Shown here: positions 22,173 through 33,217 of the stretch, one piece after another
How positions within the stretch are numbered: the first letter of the stretch is position 1
Layout of the letters: the number at the start of each line of letters is the position of its first letter
NCBI GenBank assembly: GCA_900491605.1
Contig: UESW01004567.1
Coordinates: forward strand, 491,736 to 555,735
DNA: 64,000 nt
Direction: 5' to 3'
DNA from: Calamus simplicifolius
Taxonomy: Eukaryota; Streptophyta; Magnoliopsida; Arecales; Arecaceae
Translations under genes and position numbers: made by a program
The notes under the pieces: generated by a model
Seen by the model: the letters and a program-made list of their open reading frames with translations, nothing else
Told to the model about the DNA's origin: nothing
Databases searched by the model: none

Positions 22173-23284
22173 TGTTGACCCCTAGATTGATTTTGATGAT
22201 TCCAATACAATTATGATTAAGTTTATTATGGAAATTAAGATTAATGCAGGGATGTACAAGTGTCGTACAAGTGAGCCTTATCAAGTAAAATTTTATTTGT
22301 TACATGGATGCTTGTTTTCTCTTATCTTGAAAATAGCCAATTGATCCATTATTCCCTGGATGATTGCATGACTATGTGAGCTAGCTAGTTAGCTAGCTTA
22401 TCCTTTTTTTTAGCTACCTGGACTTACATGTTAGCTACCTATTTTTACATGTGTTTGTGCTGGCCGAATGGTTGGAGAAAACGGCTAGCTTGGGAGCTAG
22501 CTTATTTCCTTCCATAGCTAACTTTCTTCTCTTGCTAGCTAGCTATTTTTCTTTGCACTGTTAGCCTGGCCGAACCATGCTAAAAATAAGTTAGCTTATG
22601 AGCTAGCTTACTCCCTCTACGAGTTAGCTGGATTCTTTGGAAGCTAACTATTTTCTCTTGCAACAGGTGGCCGAAAGTTTCTTGGAACGAGTTAGCTATC
22701 TAGCTAACTTCCTTCCTCTATTTAGTTAGCTTGTTAGCCTTAGTAGCTAACTGTTTATTGCAGATTTTTTGTCTTGGCCGAATAGAATTCAAATCAAGCT
22801 AGCTGGAGAGCTAGCTTCTCCTTTGGGCGGTTCCCATAATATTTGAATTTAGTTAGCTGGGAAGCTAACTTCTTTTCTCATGGGCGTATGAAAGCTTGCT
22901 TCAGTTAGCTGGGAAGCTAAATATTGTGTTCTTCTTTCTCTCCTGGCCGAATGATATAGTGAAAGAGTTAGCTTAAGAGCTAACTACCTTGGGCATTTTT
23001 TTCTCTTGGCCGAATGAAACATAGAACAAGTTAGCTTAATAGCTAACTACTTTATCCTTTTATCTCTCCTGGGTGCATGAAGTTTTGAATTCAGTTAGCT
23101 GAATAGCTAACTACTTTTTCTCTTGATGCATAAAACTTTTTATCTAGTTAGCTGAAGAGCTAACTACTTTAACAAATTCTCTCTTCCTGGCCGCATGAAT
23201 TTTGAATTGAGTTAGCTGGAGAGCTAACTACTTTTTTTCTGGCCTCATGCACTTTTGAAATAGTTAACTAAGAAGCTAACTACT
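22173..23284 (+). repeat. 3' LTR of SIRE-I, truncated
   Basis: Matches 12731 to about 13845 of the 5' LTR, including the palindromes, then stops at GCTAACTACT where the Athila-type LTR begins. Confidence 0.9.
23280..23284. repeat. Candidate target site of the Athila-type insertion (CTACT)
   Basis: The five bases before the LTR start. The partner copy is not in the window because the element's other end is missing. Confidence 0.4.
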
Positions 23285-24727
23285 TGATGCGTGTCGTAGC
23301 GCAATGATTAAAATACCTTAATTTCACTAATAGAATAGTGAGAGTAAGGGATCGATTCCATAGGGACTTAGTGATTATCTTGAAATAAATTTATGAATTT
23401 AACTAAATAGATAACTAATAGATAATTAGTAGTGCAAAATAATCAAGATATGGTCTATCTTATAAGAGCACAACCCGTACCCGTAGATCACGCCCGTCCC
23501 TTTTAAGAATAGATCAATCTAAATTATTTTCACTTAAATAGAATTTAATAATAATTTAACATGAATAAAAACTTTATTTCATATTAATTAAAAAGTTATG
23601 ATATTAAGAAGGCAACAGATTACAATAAATTCCTGAATCAAACCAGAGACAAGATGAACCGGGTTGAAGACTTTCTGCAGATGCCTCCAGAACATCCACG
23701 AACCATGGACGGGAAATACTCCTCTGAACGTCCCCTGGGAACAGAGTTTCCTAGGAACAGAGTCACCTGGGTACAGAGAATAGAGCCTCCATGATCGCTC
23801 TCTACGAACCACGACACACGACAGAACCTCCACGCCCACGGACGGCCGCCTTGGAACTCCACGGATTGCTAGGACCTGGAACACACTGGGAACAGCTGGG
23901 AACAGGGCAGCCTCTACTCTTGGAACCTTGGGAACAGCCGCCTGGAAACAGAGCTTCTATTTTTCCTCCGCCTCCAAGCCATGGCATGCACAGATCTCAC
24001 GGATGCAGCGCCTCCACGGACTTCTGCTCCTGAAAAGAGAGCTTCCATGAACGTCTTCTTCAAGCCTCAAATGGATCCTTACGAACAACGAACGGAGCCT
24101 CCACTGCTACTCAATTGCTCCTGAGACAGAGCTTCCAGAGATCTTCAACGGCTCCGACAGCCTCCAAGCCACGGACGGAACAAGGACGAACCCATGAATG
24201 CCCTCCCTCCTTTCCTGGCTCTGCTATTTGTAGAGGTTCGGACGCAGTCTTGACGCGGAGCCAGGTTTTGTTTCCTTATTAGAGACATCCTGTTTCCATA
24301 TAAAACGACACGTGATGCAGAGAATTCCCAGAGAAATTGCGAATAAAATCAAAATTCCTTCCATATGAGTTTAATTCTTTCAATTTGTTACTTTCCTATT
24401 CAATTTATTTCTTAATTGGTGAAGGAAAAGATTGAATTTGATTAGGAGAAGAATCGTGCAAAAGAAGGCATATCTGCTGAGAAGACGATGAAGTCGGCAC
24501 TGGGTTTGCCGACTTTGCTTTAAAATGTATTCTAAATCCTTATAAAATTAATTTCGAGTTCATTTTAAGTCCGATTCGCGTGCCGTTTGCGTCGTTAAAT
24601 TTCTAAAATCGAGCTCTTTAAATTGATGTGCTTTACCTAAATATTATATAAAATATTAAATATTAAATAATAAAGGTAATTTGACATCTTAATTAATAGT
24701 TTATTATGATTATTTGTGCGTTTATCA
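23285..24727 (-). repeat. 3' LTR of the Athila-type element
   Basis: Bounded by TGATGCGTG (23285) and GCGTTTATCA (24727) on the plus strand, with a polypurine tract directly outside the inner edge. The second LTR is not in the window, so the outer end rests on the break in the SIRE-I LTR. Confidence 0.75.
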
Positions 24728-24743
24728 CTCCCCCCAACTTGAA
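24728..24743 (-). other. Polypurine tract of the Athila-type element
   Basis: The minus strand reads TTCAAGTTGGGGGGAG immediately before TGATAAACGC. A second similar run, AAGTTGGGGGGGAGGAAA, lies at about 25563-25580. Confidence 0.8.
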
Positions 24744-25899
24744 TCTTACTCATCCTCGAGTAAATAAGAAATTTAGAAATATGTACCAAGCTAGTCCAAG
24801 AATTGATAGTTATCTTACAGTTCTTAAAAATTTTGTATAGATCATAAGGAAGGTACTTCATTGGATTATTAAGTTTACCCATTTAGTGATAAAGTGTAGT
24901 CCATAAGAATTTATAGAAGTCTTCCTTCACCAACTTTCCACTTCTCTAATTAAGTCTTCTAACTTAATTTGGGTTGGGTGTAATGTCTTTTGTAATTTGG
25001 TTCCCTTATTTATATTTATATGTAAAGTCAGTGCAATGTCCTAACCCCTTGCTTTCTAATTAACCCTTGTAGCGAGCTTTAGGCCAATGGCTCCCAAACC
25101 AATTGGTTTTAGGGCATTAGGTGTAAAACACCCCTCGACTTACTGACTCGAGTTAAAAAGGCTTTAGGTAGGACTGACTCTACTTAGGTTCTTTTACATT
25201 CTCACCTTTTTACGCGAACAACATCACTTTCTTAGGTGACGGGGCCCGGTTACTCAGTGAAAGATGTTAAGAACCTAATTATTAACTTTAAGAGAAATTT
25301 TTTTTATGACATTTTCACCCATACCCTTATTAAGTAGATTGTACTATTAAGATCAGTGGTCAGGAGGGTCTGAAATTATTCTAAAAATTTTTCTGGGCTA
25401 AACCCTACCTTTTATTAGGTTTTCTTAATAATTTATTCCTCAGTATCTCAAAAATAATCTAACCATTAATTCATTAATAGACTGCTTGATTAACTTCAAA
25501 TCGAGACAGAATTTGGTACACACATCTGATTATAGTTTTACTCGAGGATTTACTTATTCTTTTTCCTCCCCCCCAACTTAATTTCCATTGTCCCTAATGG
25601 AAGAAAAATTAATTTCAAGGAAAGATACTACCTGGTAGAGTATTTGAAGGTTGGAGGTTTCATTGTTGCCATCTTCTTTCAATCTTCTTCTGTTGCTCTT
25701 CTCTGGTCATACTAAAAGAACAAAAGAACAGAAAGTTAAAAATAACTAATAAACTGGGTTGCCTCCCAAGAGCGCTAAGTTTAAAGTCTTCAGCCAGACT
25801 GTGCTACTCATTATGATAGTGTTGGGTTCACAAGATCAATTGATTCAACAATTTCTCCATCATTAATTTCTTCTATATATGGTTTCAAATGTTGGCCAT
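24744..25899 (-). other. Athila-type 3' non-coding region
   Basis: 1.15 kb between integrase and LTR with no supportable gene. Athila elements often have an additional ORF here, and none is visible. Contains the second purine run noted near 25563-25580. Confidence 0.6.
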
Positions 25900-27507
25900 T
25901 TACTTTGAATGTATTTCCCTGCTTGGGTCTTTAAGCTCTACAGCTCCATGGGGAAATACTTGAGTTACTATAAAAGGTCCATTCCATCGTGAACGAAGTT
26001 TTCCAGGGAAAAGATGTAATCTTGAATTGTAAAGCCATACTTTTTGATTTGGTTCAAAAATTTTTCTACTAATAAATTTGTCATGATATGCTTTGGTTCG
26101 TTCTTTATAAATTTTTGAGTTCTCATATGCATCATTTCGTAGCTCTTCTAACTCATTTAATTGGAGTTTTCTATTGACACCTGCATTTTTCATATCATAA
26201 TTAAATTGCTTGATGGCCCAAAATGCACGGTGTTCTAATTCTACAGGTAAATGGCAGGCTTTTCCAAATACGAGCCTGTAAGGAGACATTCCTATGAGAG
26301 TTTTAAATGCAGTACGATAAGCCCATAATGCATCATCCAAACGTTCTGACCAATCTTTCCTATCAGGTCTCACTGTTTTCTCAAGGATATGTTTAATTTC
26401 TCTATTTGATATTTCAACTTGGCCACTAGTTTGGGGATGATAAGGTGTAGCTACCTTATGAGTAATTCCATATTTGTTCATTAATCCTTCAAAGTGTCTA
26501 TTCGTGAAATGTGTACCCCCATCACTAATTATAGCCCTTGGGCATCCAAAACGACTAAGGATATTATGCTGAATAAACTTGATTACAACTTTATGTCATT
26601 GGTTCGAGTTGCCATGGCTTCAATCCATTTTGACACATAATCAACTGCCACTAGAATGTATTCGAATCCAAAAGAGGAAGGAAATGGGCCCATAAAATCA
26701 ATACCCCATACATCAAAAATTTCTACAACCAAGATAGGGTTTAGGGGCATCATGTCTTTTCGAGATATATTTCCTGTTTGTTGACATTGGAGACAATTAC
26801 GGCCAAATTCATGTGCATCTTTAAAAAGAGTTGGCCAATAAAACCCACTTTGTAGTACCTTTGCTGCAGTTTTCTTTCCACTAAAATGTCCTCCACAGGC
26901 AAGAGAATGACAGAAGTTAAGTATACTTTTGAATTCACTTTCGGGGACACATCGCCTAATCACCTGATCCGAACAGTACTTAAATAATTCAGGGTCTTCC
27001 CAAAAGTAATATTTGATTTGTGAGAAAAATCTATCTTTTTCTTGTTTTGTCCAGTGGGAAGGTACTTTTCCTGTTGCCAAATAATTCACAATGTGGGCAA
27101 ACCAGGGAAGACTGCTATGGGAAATTGAGAATAATTGCTCATCAGGAAACCTATCTCTGATTATTTCTTTATTGTATTCCACTGAGATCCTAGAGATATG
27201 ATCTGCTACCATATTTTCAGAACCCTTCTTATCTAAGATTTCTAGATCAAATTCTTGTAGTAGAAGGATCCATCTAATCAGTCTGGGTTTTGTATCCTTT
27301 TTTGATATAAGATGCCTCAATGCTGCATGATCTGAATAAACTAAAACTTTAGACCCTAACAGATATGATCTAAACTTTTCTAGGGCAAACACAACTGCTA
27401 GTAATTCTTTTTCAGTGGTAGTATAGTTCATTTGTGCATCTGAAAGAGTTTTGCTAGCATAATAAATTACATGAGGTTCTCGATTGAGTTTCTGTCCTAG
27501 AACTACC
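25900..27507 (-). pseudogene. Athila-type RNase H (partial) and integrase
   Basis: Read from 27507 leftwards: LGQKLNREPHVIYYASKTL and TTTEKELLAVVFALEKF, then YSDHAALRHL (RNase H, lacking its first catalytic Asp region, which lay upstream of the break). Then the HHCC zinc finger (CHSLACGGHFSGKK, CLQCQ), the first integrase Asp in VWGIDFMGPFP, the second in IISDGGTHF (near 26515) and Glu in TSGQVEISNREIK. A frameshift near 26580 separates the two frames 26583-27530 and 25900-26481. The C-terminal domain NSRLHLFPGKLRSRWNGPF is intact. Confidence 0.92.
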
Positions 27508-29228
27508 TGTTGGCCCAAATGGCAACCCAAGAGGGGGGGGTGAATTGGGTTCTTTAAAAATTTAAGTCTTTTTGAAATGTTTTTAACTCAAGATGTGCAA
27601 GTGAGAGAATTAACTATAAGCAATGCACAAACAGAAATATAAGAGAGAGAGAGAGAGAGAAATGAGCACGGCAAACACAAGATTTTATAGTGGTTCGGTG
27701 CAACCAGCACCTACGTCCACTCCCAAGATTCACTTGGGTCCACACTATAATCTCCCTAGATTACAGCCGAGTTGTTTTACAAGCTCACAACTCAAACTTG
27801 TTGTTTTTCCGGGATCACAACGAACCCAGCCGGTTTTACACGGGCTTACCAGCACAAAACCCAACTCGTTGTTTTTAACGGGATCACAACGAACCCAAAA
27901 CGTAAGCTATCCCAAGCTTACAACGAGGTACAACTACCTCCACTGATTCAATCCACTTTGAATCAGTACACAAGAAAATAATAGAGTTTAAATACAAGCA
28001 GCTCCTCTTGAGCAGAATAATCAAAATAAAGCTTAGGTTTAGAAAAGCCTGATTAAATAAGCTTGAATGCAGGCTTGGCTTCTTTGCTTCTCTTCTCCAA
28101 CTCCTTTGAAGTGTGGAATCAGGCCTCAGCACAGATTCTCCTAGCTTTGGGGCTTTTGGATGTTGGTTGAAGCTTTTCTTCTTTTTCTTCTAGGTTGGAA
28201 GATCTTGATTTGCTCTTGGTTGCTTTGGGATCTCTCTTGAACTTTTGTAGATTGTAGCTGGAGCACACGAATCTCTCTCTTTGATTTCACTCCTTTTGAA
28301 TCTCTTTTCTTGACTCAAATGATTTTTCCAATGAAGCTCTGTTTTTCCCTCTTTTTGAAAGATTTTCTTTTCTCTTTTTTTCTCTCTCTTTCTTTTTGAT
28401 TTGAAAAGAGCTCCTCTATTTATAGATTCTGCAAAAATATATCCGTTAGAAACACAGAAATATAGCCGTTATTCAAAATCTTACCGTTGGGGCTGACGTG
28501 TCATCGTGAAAAATTGCGCCCAGAATTTCGCGGAGTCGACTCGAGCACTGTGGGAGTCGGCTCGAAGTCGATTACTAAAAATAGAAACATTTTAAACGTT
28601 AGAGGGTCGACTCGCGAAGAACCAAAGTGTCGGCTCCCGACAGTCGGGGGTCGACTCGAAGAAAATGGGGAGTCGACTCGAGAAGCGCTCAAAAAACATG
28701 CTTTCTGTTGTTTGAGCGGAGTCGACTCGCACAGTCCGGAGTCGGCTCGCACAGAGTCAGGGGTCGACTCTTGAAATCCAAGGGTCGACTCGAGAAAATC
28801 AGAAATCTCTGTTACTTACTGGAGTCGACTCTGAAACTCTAGAGTCGGCTCCGGAACGTATCAAAAATCAGAAATTTTCTGATTGACTTTGAAATTCGTC
28901 CCAGAATAATTTTAAATGATATTTTGACTTGAATACAATAAATATGACATTAAGCATGAATTCAAGACATGTTTCAAGAAATCATTGATTGAAATATAAC
29001 ATGTAAAAATTCCTTTTTGAAATCTTAAATATAGAGCTTGAAACTTCTTTTTCAAATTGATTCAAAACTCAGTGAATTTAAACATTGAGAGTCCATTGCT
29101 TTCATTTTGAATAAGCTCAAGGTTTTTGATAAATAAACTCATTATTTCCTTTAAAATACTCATGGCTTTTGGAAATCATCAAAATCAATAAAGTTGGGGT
29201 AATTACAATCTTCCAAAATTTCTCAACA
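27508..29228 (-). repeat. 3' LTR of SIRE-II
   Basis: Plus-strand ends TGTTGGCCC and TTCTCAACA. Same sequence with small differences at 36697-38435. Contains the GAGTCGACTC palindrome cluster (about 28530-28860) and the minus-strand TATA TATAAATAGA (28415-28424). Confidence 0.93.
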
Positions 29229-29242
29229 ATCTCCCCCTTTTT
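29229..29242 (-). other. Polypurine tract of SIRE-II
   Basis: The minus strand reads AAAAAGGGGGAGAT directly before the LTR start TGTTGAGAAATTT. Confidence 0.92.
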
Positions 29243-29915
29243 GATGATGACAAAAACATTGAGTATATGCATGTTTGAATTGAAAAATTTTCTGAAACCA
29301 AAATCAATTTTTATGTTCATTGAGAGGCTCCCCCTAAATGAGATAGCTCCCCCTATGAAACTCAATTTTGTAATTCATTCAAAATTTTCAATTGTTAAGT
29401 TCAAGCAAATAATTTTTCCTTTTCAAATTTTAAGCATAATGATAACTTGGTTATCTCTCCCTTTTAAGTTAACTCTCCTCCTTTAATATTCAAATTATCT
29501 CTCCCTTTCAAATTTAAATTTGATTGCATTGAAAGTATATTGAAAGCATATATGAAAGCATATACGATTAAATAAAATCTCTCCCCCTTTTTTGTAATCA
29601 ACAAAAAGGTTAGGATAAAGTCATTGCATCAAGAATGTATTAAGGGTTTTCAAGTTTTCCATATAATCATTAAACTTCTCAACCATTTATCTAATTGTAT
29701 CAACTTCATTGTATCAATTCATTATATCAAATTCAAATACAAGCTTCATAAGTAAATTTCTTTCATTGCATTGCTAATTCAAGATCAAATCAAGCATCCA
29801 ATACATTAAAGAAATTGCTTAGACAAAAGTTAAAATATTCATTGCATCAAAATGAGATTACAAAGTGAACTTCATTACATCAAAATGAGATCTAGTACAT
29901 TGAAATGAGATTACA
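29243..29915 (-). other. SIRE-II 3' non-coding region with repeated purine tracts
   Basis: Between the extra ORF and the LTR. Several further purine runs occur on the minus strand (opposite CTCCCCCTA near 29325 and 29350, and CTCTCCCCCTTTTTT near 29578), plus an inverted repeat CCCTTTTTTGTAATCAACAAAAAGG near 29584-29608. No gene seen. Confidence 0.65.
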
Positions 29916-31308
29916 TTAAAAAATTCTTCTTGTAATCCTATTCAAATGATCAACTATCTGCTTCATTCCTTCACATTGTAGTTTAACATAATCTTTAAGC
30001 TTTTATCTACAAAAGTACAAGCAGTCACAATCTTATCCTGAAGCTCGGCGTTGCACTGGGAATAGGTCTCTGAGTCACCACAGATATCCTTAAGCTCTCA
30101 AAAAATATTCTTCAAGTCTTCACTTAAGGAGCTGGTGGATGAACTAAGAGTAGATTCAATAGATGCAACCCGATCACTAAGTGAATACAAAGCTTCTTTC
30201 AAATTTATAAACTTTTCATCAAATTCATTTTTCAACCTATTTTCATGCTCACTAATCTCAGATTTGAATAAGGATCTAAGCTGATCTAACTGAACATCAG
30301 AAAAGCTAACAGATGATAAAGTAGATGTCTGAGCTGGAGCAGGAGCAGGAACAGGCAGGGCTCTCTGGAACAGAAGAGCTCTGAGGAGGCTCAGGTGAAG
30401 AATGTCTCACAGATGGTCTGGGGGCCTCAGCATCCATAGCTCTGTCCTCTGCAATATTCTTCCTCTCCCATCTTCCATTCCTCTTAACAAAACCCATTCG
30501 ATGAATAGTAGCCAAAGAGTAATAATCAGTATGCCTTAATTCCTTTTCGGCTCACTATCACCAAATGCAATCCCTTGGCTTTGAAATAACTTCGTTAGAA
30601 CCATGCCATAGGGCAAACTTGACTTCTTCTTCCCTCCACAATCAGCAATGTACCAAATGATCATCCGAGGCAAATTAATAGGCTTCCCAGAAACACGCAT
30701 CCATAATAAAATATCTCTCTCAGATACATAATCAATCTGCCAGTCTTGGGAAACAAACCTACTGCAGATGTTGTGAAGTAACCTCAGCTCCAAAGGCAAT
30801 TGACTTGCAAAAACTTCTTCAAAACCCTCAAAATTTCTGTTCAATAATCTTGTGAGGGCAGGCGATCTATCCTCTGGGGCATAAGTGGATGGTCCAGACA
30901 GGGGTAAATTTAACAGTCTAGATAGAATAGTGGCAGTGATATTCAGTCCAATGCCTCTCACTACGCTCACTAAACCATCATCACCTCTAGTCAAATTTGT
31001 AAAACTCCTTAACTAGTGCAGGATACGTGGGACAATCCAGTGAACACATTTTCTCAAGTCCCATCTCAATCAACTGTCTACCTATTATAAAACCTTCATT
31101 CTCAAATAACTCAAAATCAACTTTTCTACCGGTTGTAATAACTCTACTGGCAAGGTGATCTACCTGAAGAGTGGTAGCTGGAACAGGAGAACCACTCGGA
31201 GAAGGGTAGAAGACGAATCCGGAGACGGCTCGCGGACGGGTCGTCGAACGGTCCGTTTCCTCTTCAATCCGGCGCCACTACTGCTAGCTCCACGGTTTTA
31301 GGTGCCAT
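29916..31308 (-). pseudogene. SIRE-II extra (env-position) ORF
   Basis: Start at 31308 gives MAPKT; a 1-base loss just after it breaks the basic, Ser-rich N terminus. The central domain is open at 30536-30994 (RGDDGLVSVVRGIGLNITA, then FASQLPLELRLLHNICSRF, KPINLPRMIIWYIADCGGK and SSLPYGMVLTKLF). After a frameshift comes HRMGFVKRNGRWERK and a Pro/Ser-rich linker (30306-30515). The C-terminal ~150 residues form a coiled coil ending at the stop at 29916. No signal peptide or transmembrane helix is seen. Role unknown; position and family resemble the extra ORF of Sireviruses. Confidence 0.72.
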
Positions 31309-31409
31309 AGATCTAGATGGAGTGAATAATCAGAGGTTTTTGGAGTTTTGGAGGGTTTGGGAAAGCTTTGGAAAGAGTTTGGAATGATTAGAAATGATTG
31401 AAATGTCCG

Positions 31410-31600
31410 TGGGGTCGACTCGTGCCCTAGATAATCAACTGGGACCACGTCGAGTCGACTCGCGCAAAGCGTGGAGTCGGCTCCCGAGTAGTCACAGAGC
31501 ACGGACCCGAAATCGAGTCGACTCGCGCAGAGCGGGGGTCGGCTCCCGAGTTTCAACAGAAACAGGGGTCGACTCCGATACTGTCCGAGTCGGCTCCGAG
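31410..31600 (-). promoter_or_regulatory. GAGTCGACTC palindrome cluster upstream of the SIRE-II extra ORF
   Basis: About nine GAGTCGACTC/GAGTCGGCTC-type units lie 100-290 bp upstream of the extra ORF start. The same motif fills the LTR cluster at 28530-28860. Candidate internal regulatory module. No convincing TATA box was found between it and the ORF. Confidence 0.5.
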
Positions 31601-31781
31601 ACCATTTCAGAGAAAAAAAAAGATTCAGAGAATCTGAAATGAGTCCGGAATTTGATCTTTGAGTGTGATTAAAAATCATGGATTTTGAGAGATCAAATTG
31701 ATATGAGTTCTAGATAAAATTTCCTTAAGATTTTGAGAAATTGAAAGAACTCTAGATACATTTCCTTAGGGGTTTCAAAAT

Positions 31782-32410
31782 CTATTCCAAAGGATCACAA
31801 ATCCCTAATTCTCCTCTAAGATAACAAAATCTTTCTTCGCTTAAAGGTTTTGTAAAAATATCAGCTAATTGTTCTTCAGTGTTAACATATTCAAGACAAA
31901 TTTCTTCATTAGTTACATGTTCTCTTATAAAGTGATATCTAATTTCTATGTGTTTTGTCCTTGAATGTTGAATTGGATTTTTAGTTAAATTGATTGCGCT
32001 TGTATTATCACATTTTATGGGTGTCTTATTAAGTGTGATACCATAGTCTTCAAGTTGTCGCTTAATCCATAGGATTTGCGCACAGCAACTTCCAGCCGCT
32101 ACATATTCAGCTTCAGTAGTTGATAATGCAACTGAATTTTGCTTTTTGCTAAACCATGAGATTAAGTTACTTCCTAAGAATTGGCATGCACCACTTGTGC
32201 TTTTTCTATCTAATTTACATCCAGCATAATCAGAATCTGAGTATGCAATTAGGTTTAATGTGAGTCTCTAGAATACCATAAACCTACATTTTTTGTTCCA
32301 TTTAGATATCTTAGTATTCTTTTAACAGCTATTAAGTGTGATTCTTTAGGTTCTGATTGAAATCTAGCACATAAACATACAGAAACATAATATCTGGTCT
32401 ACTTGCGTTA
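31782..32410 (-). pseudogene. SIRE-II RNase H
   Basis: Continues from the reverse transcriptase after a 1-base loss near 32440. Shows ESHLIAVKRILRYLNGT-like sequence near 32310-32345, ALSTTEAEYVAAGSCCAQI near 32075-32130, LADIFTKPLSEERF near 31845, and a stop at 31782. Confidence 0.85.
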
Positions 32411-33217
32411 AATAAAGAAGGGATCCGATAATACCTCGATAATATTTTGATCAACCTTCTTACCTTCTTCATCTTTGTCCAGCTTGCATGAAGGACTCAT
32501 TGGTGTTCCGAGGGGTTTCATTGATTCCATACCAAACTTCTTTAGGATTTCTCTTGTGTATTTTGTTTGGTTGATGAAGATTCCCTCTTTGCTTTGTTTG
32601 ATTTGGAGTCCAAGGAAGAAGTTGAGTTCTCCCATCATGCTCATTTCAAATTCGCCCTGCATTAACTTGGCAAATTCTTGACATAGAGAATCGTTAGTAG
32701 CACCAAAAATAATGTCATCAACGTATATTTGTACTACAAGTAAATCTTTACTTTTTCTTTTCAAAAATAATGTTTTATCTACATTTCCTCTTGTGAAATC
32801 ATTTTCAATTAAAAATTTACTTAGCCTATCATACCAAGCTCTAGGTGCTTGTTTCAAACCATATAAAGCTTTGTGCAATTTAAAGACGTGATTTGAAAAT
32901 TCGTGATCTTCAAAACCTGGTGGTTGTTCAACATAAACTTCTTCATTTATAAAACCATTTAAAAATGCGCTTTTAACATCCATTTGAAATAAGTTAAAAT
33001 TCATATGACATGCAAATGCAAGTAAAAGTCTAATGGCTTCTAATCTAGCTACTGGTGCAAAGGTTTCATCAAAATCAATACCTTCCTCTTGATTATATCC
33101 TTTTGCAACTAATCTAGCTTTGTTTCTAATTACTATGCCATTTTCATCTAGTTTATTTCTAAAAACCCATTTTGATCCTATTACTGAATGATTTTTAGGT
33201 CTTTCACTAAAGTCCAT
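32408..33217 (-). pseudogene. SIRE-II reverse transcriptase
   Basis: A 269-codon frame covering fingers and palm: SVIGSKWVFRNKLDENG, ARLVAKGYNQEEG, first catalytic Asp at residue 80 (FQMDVKSAFLNG), KQAPRAWYDRL and the YVDD box at residues 165-168. It overlaps the preceding frame by 37 bases, reflecting a single frameshift near 33210. The frame then leaves RNase H after GKKVDQ. Catalytic residues are complete. Confidence 0.92.

Larger units (their letters stand above)
12731..23284 (+). mobile_element. Sirevirus-type Copia retrotransposon 'SIRE-I', 3' LTR truncated
   Basis: Plus-strand element: 2.3-kb 5' LTR, decayed initiator-Met primer site, gag with zinc knuckle, protease, integrase, reverse transcriptase, RNase H, an additional downstream ORF, polypurine tract, and 1.1 kb of the 3' LTR before an Athila-type LTR interrupts it at 23285. 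The long palindrome-rich LTR, long gag with coiled coil and the extra ORF are Sirevirus traits. Coding frames are heavily broken. Confidence 0.9.
23285..27507 (-). mobile_element. Athila-type Ty3/Gypsy retrotransposon, 5' half missing
   Basis: Minus-strand element. Its 3' LTR (23285-24727), polypurine tract, integrase and part of RNase H are present. Everything upstream of RNase H (reverse transcriptase, protease, gag, 5' LTR) is absent because SIRE-II begins at 27508 and unrelated Tat DNA lies beyond it. The integrase C terminus (GKACHLPVELEHRAFWA, then KLRSRWNGPF) is typical of the Athila lineage. Confidence 0.88.

Noticed and set aside
23588..24033. Frames in the Athila-type LTR
   Set aside because: LTR sequence; no domain, no partner ORF.
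27623..27946. Frames of 60-107 codons in the SIRE LTR (also 36865-37147 and 55544-55799)
   Set aside because: They fall in transcribed LTR leader, differ in frame between copies and show no domain.
28487..28842. Open frames on both strands over the SIRE LTR palindrome clusters (also 37713-38090, 54770-55003, 63550-63984)
   Set aside because: They read through non-coding GAGTCGACTC repeats in LTR upstream regions and are not conserved as proteins.
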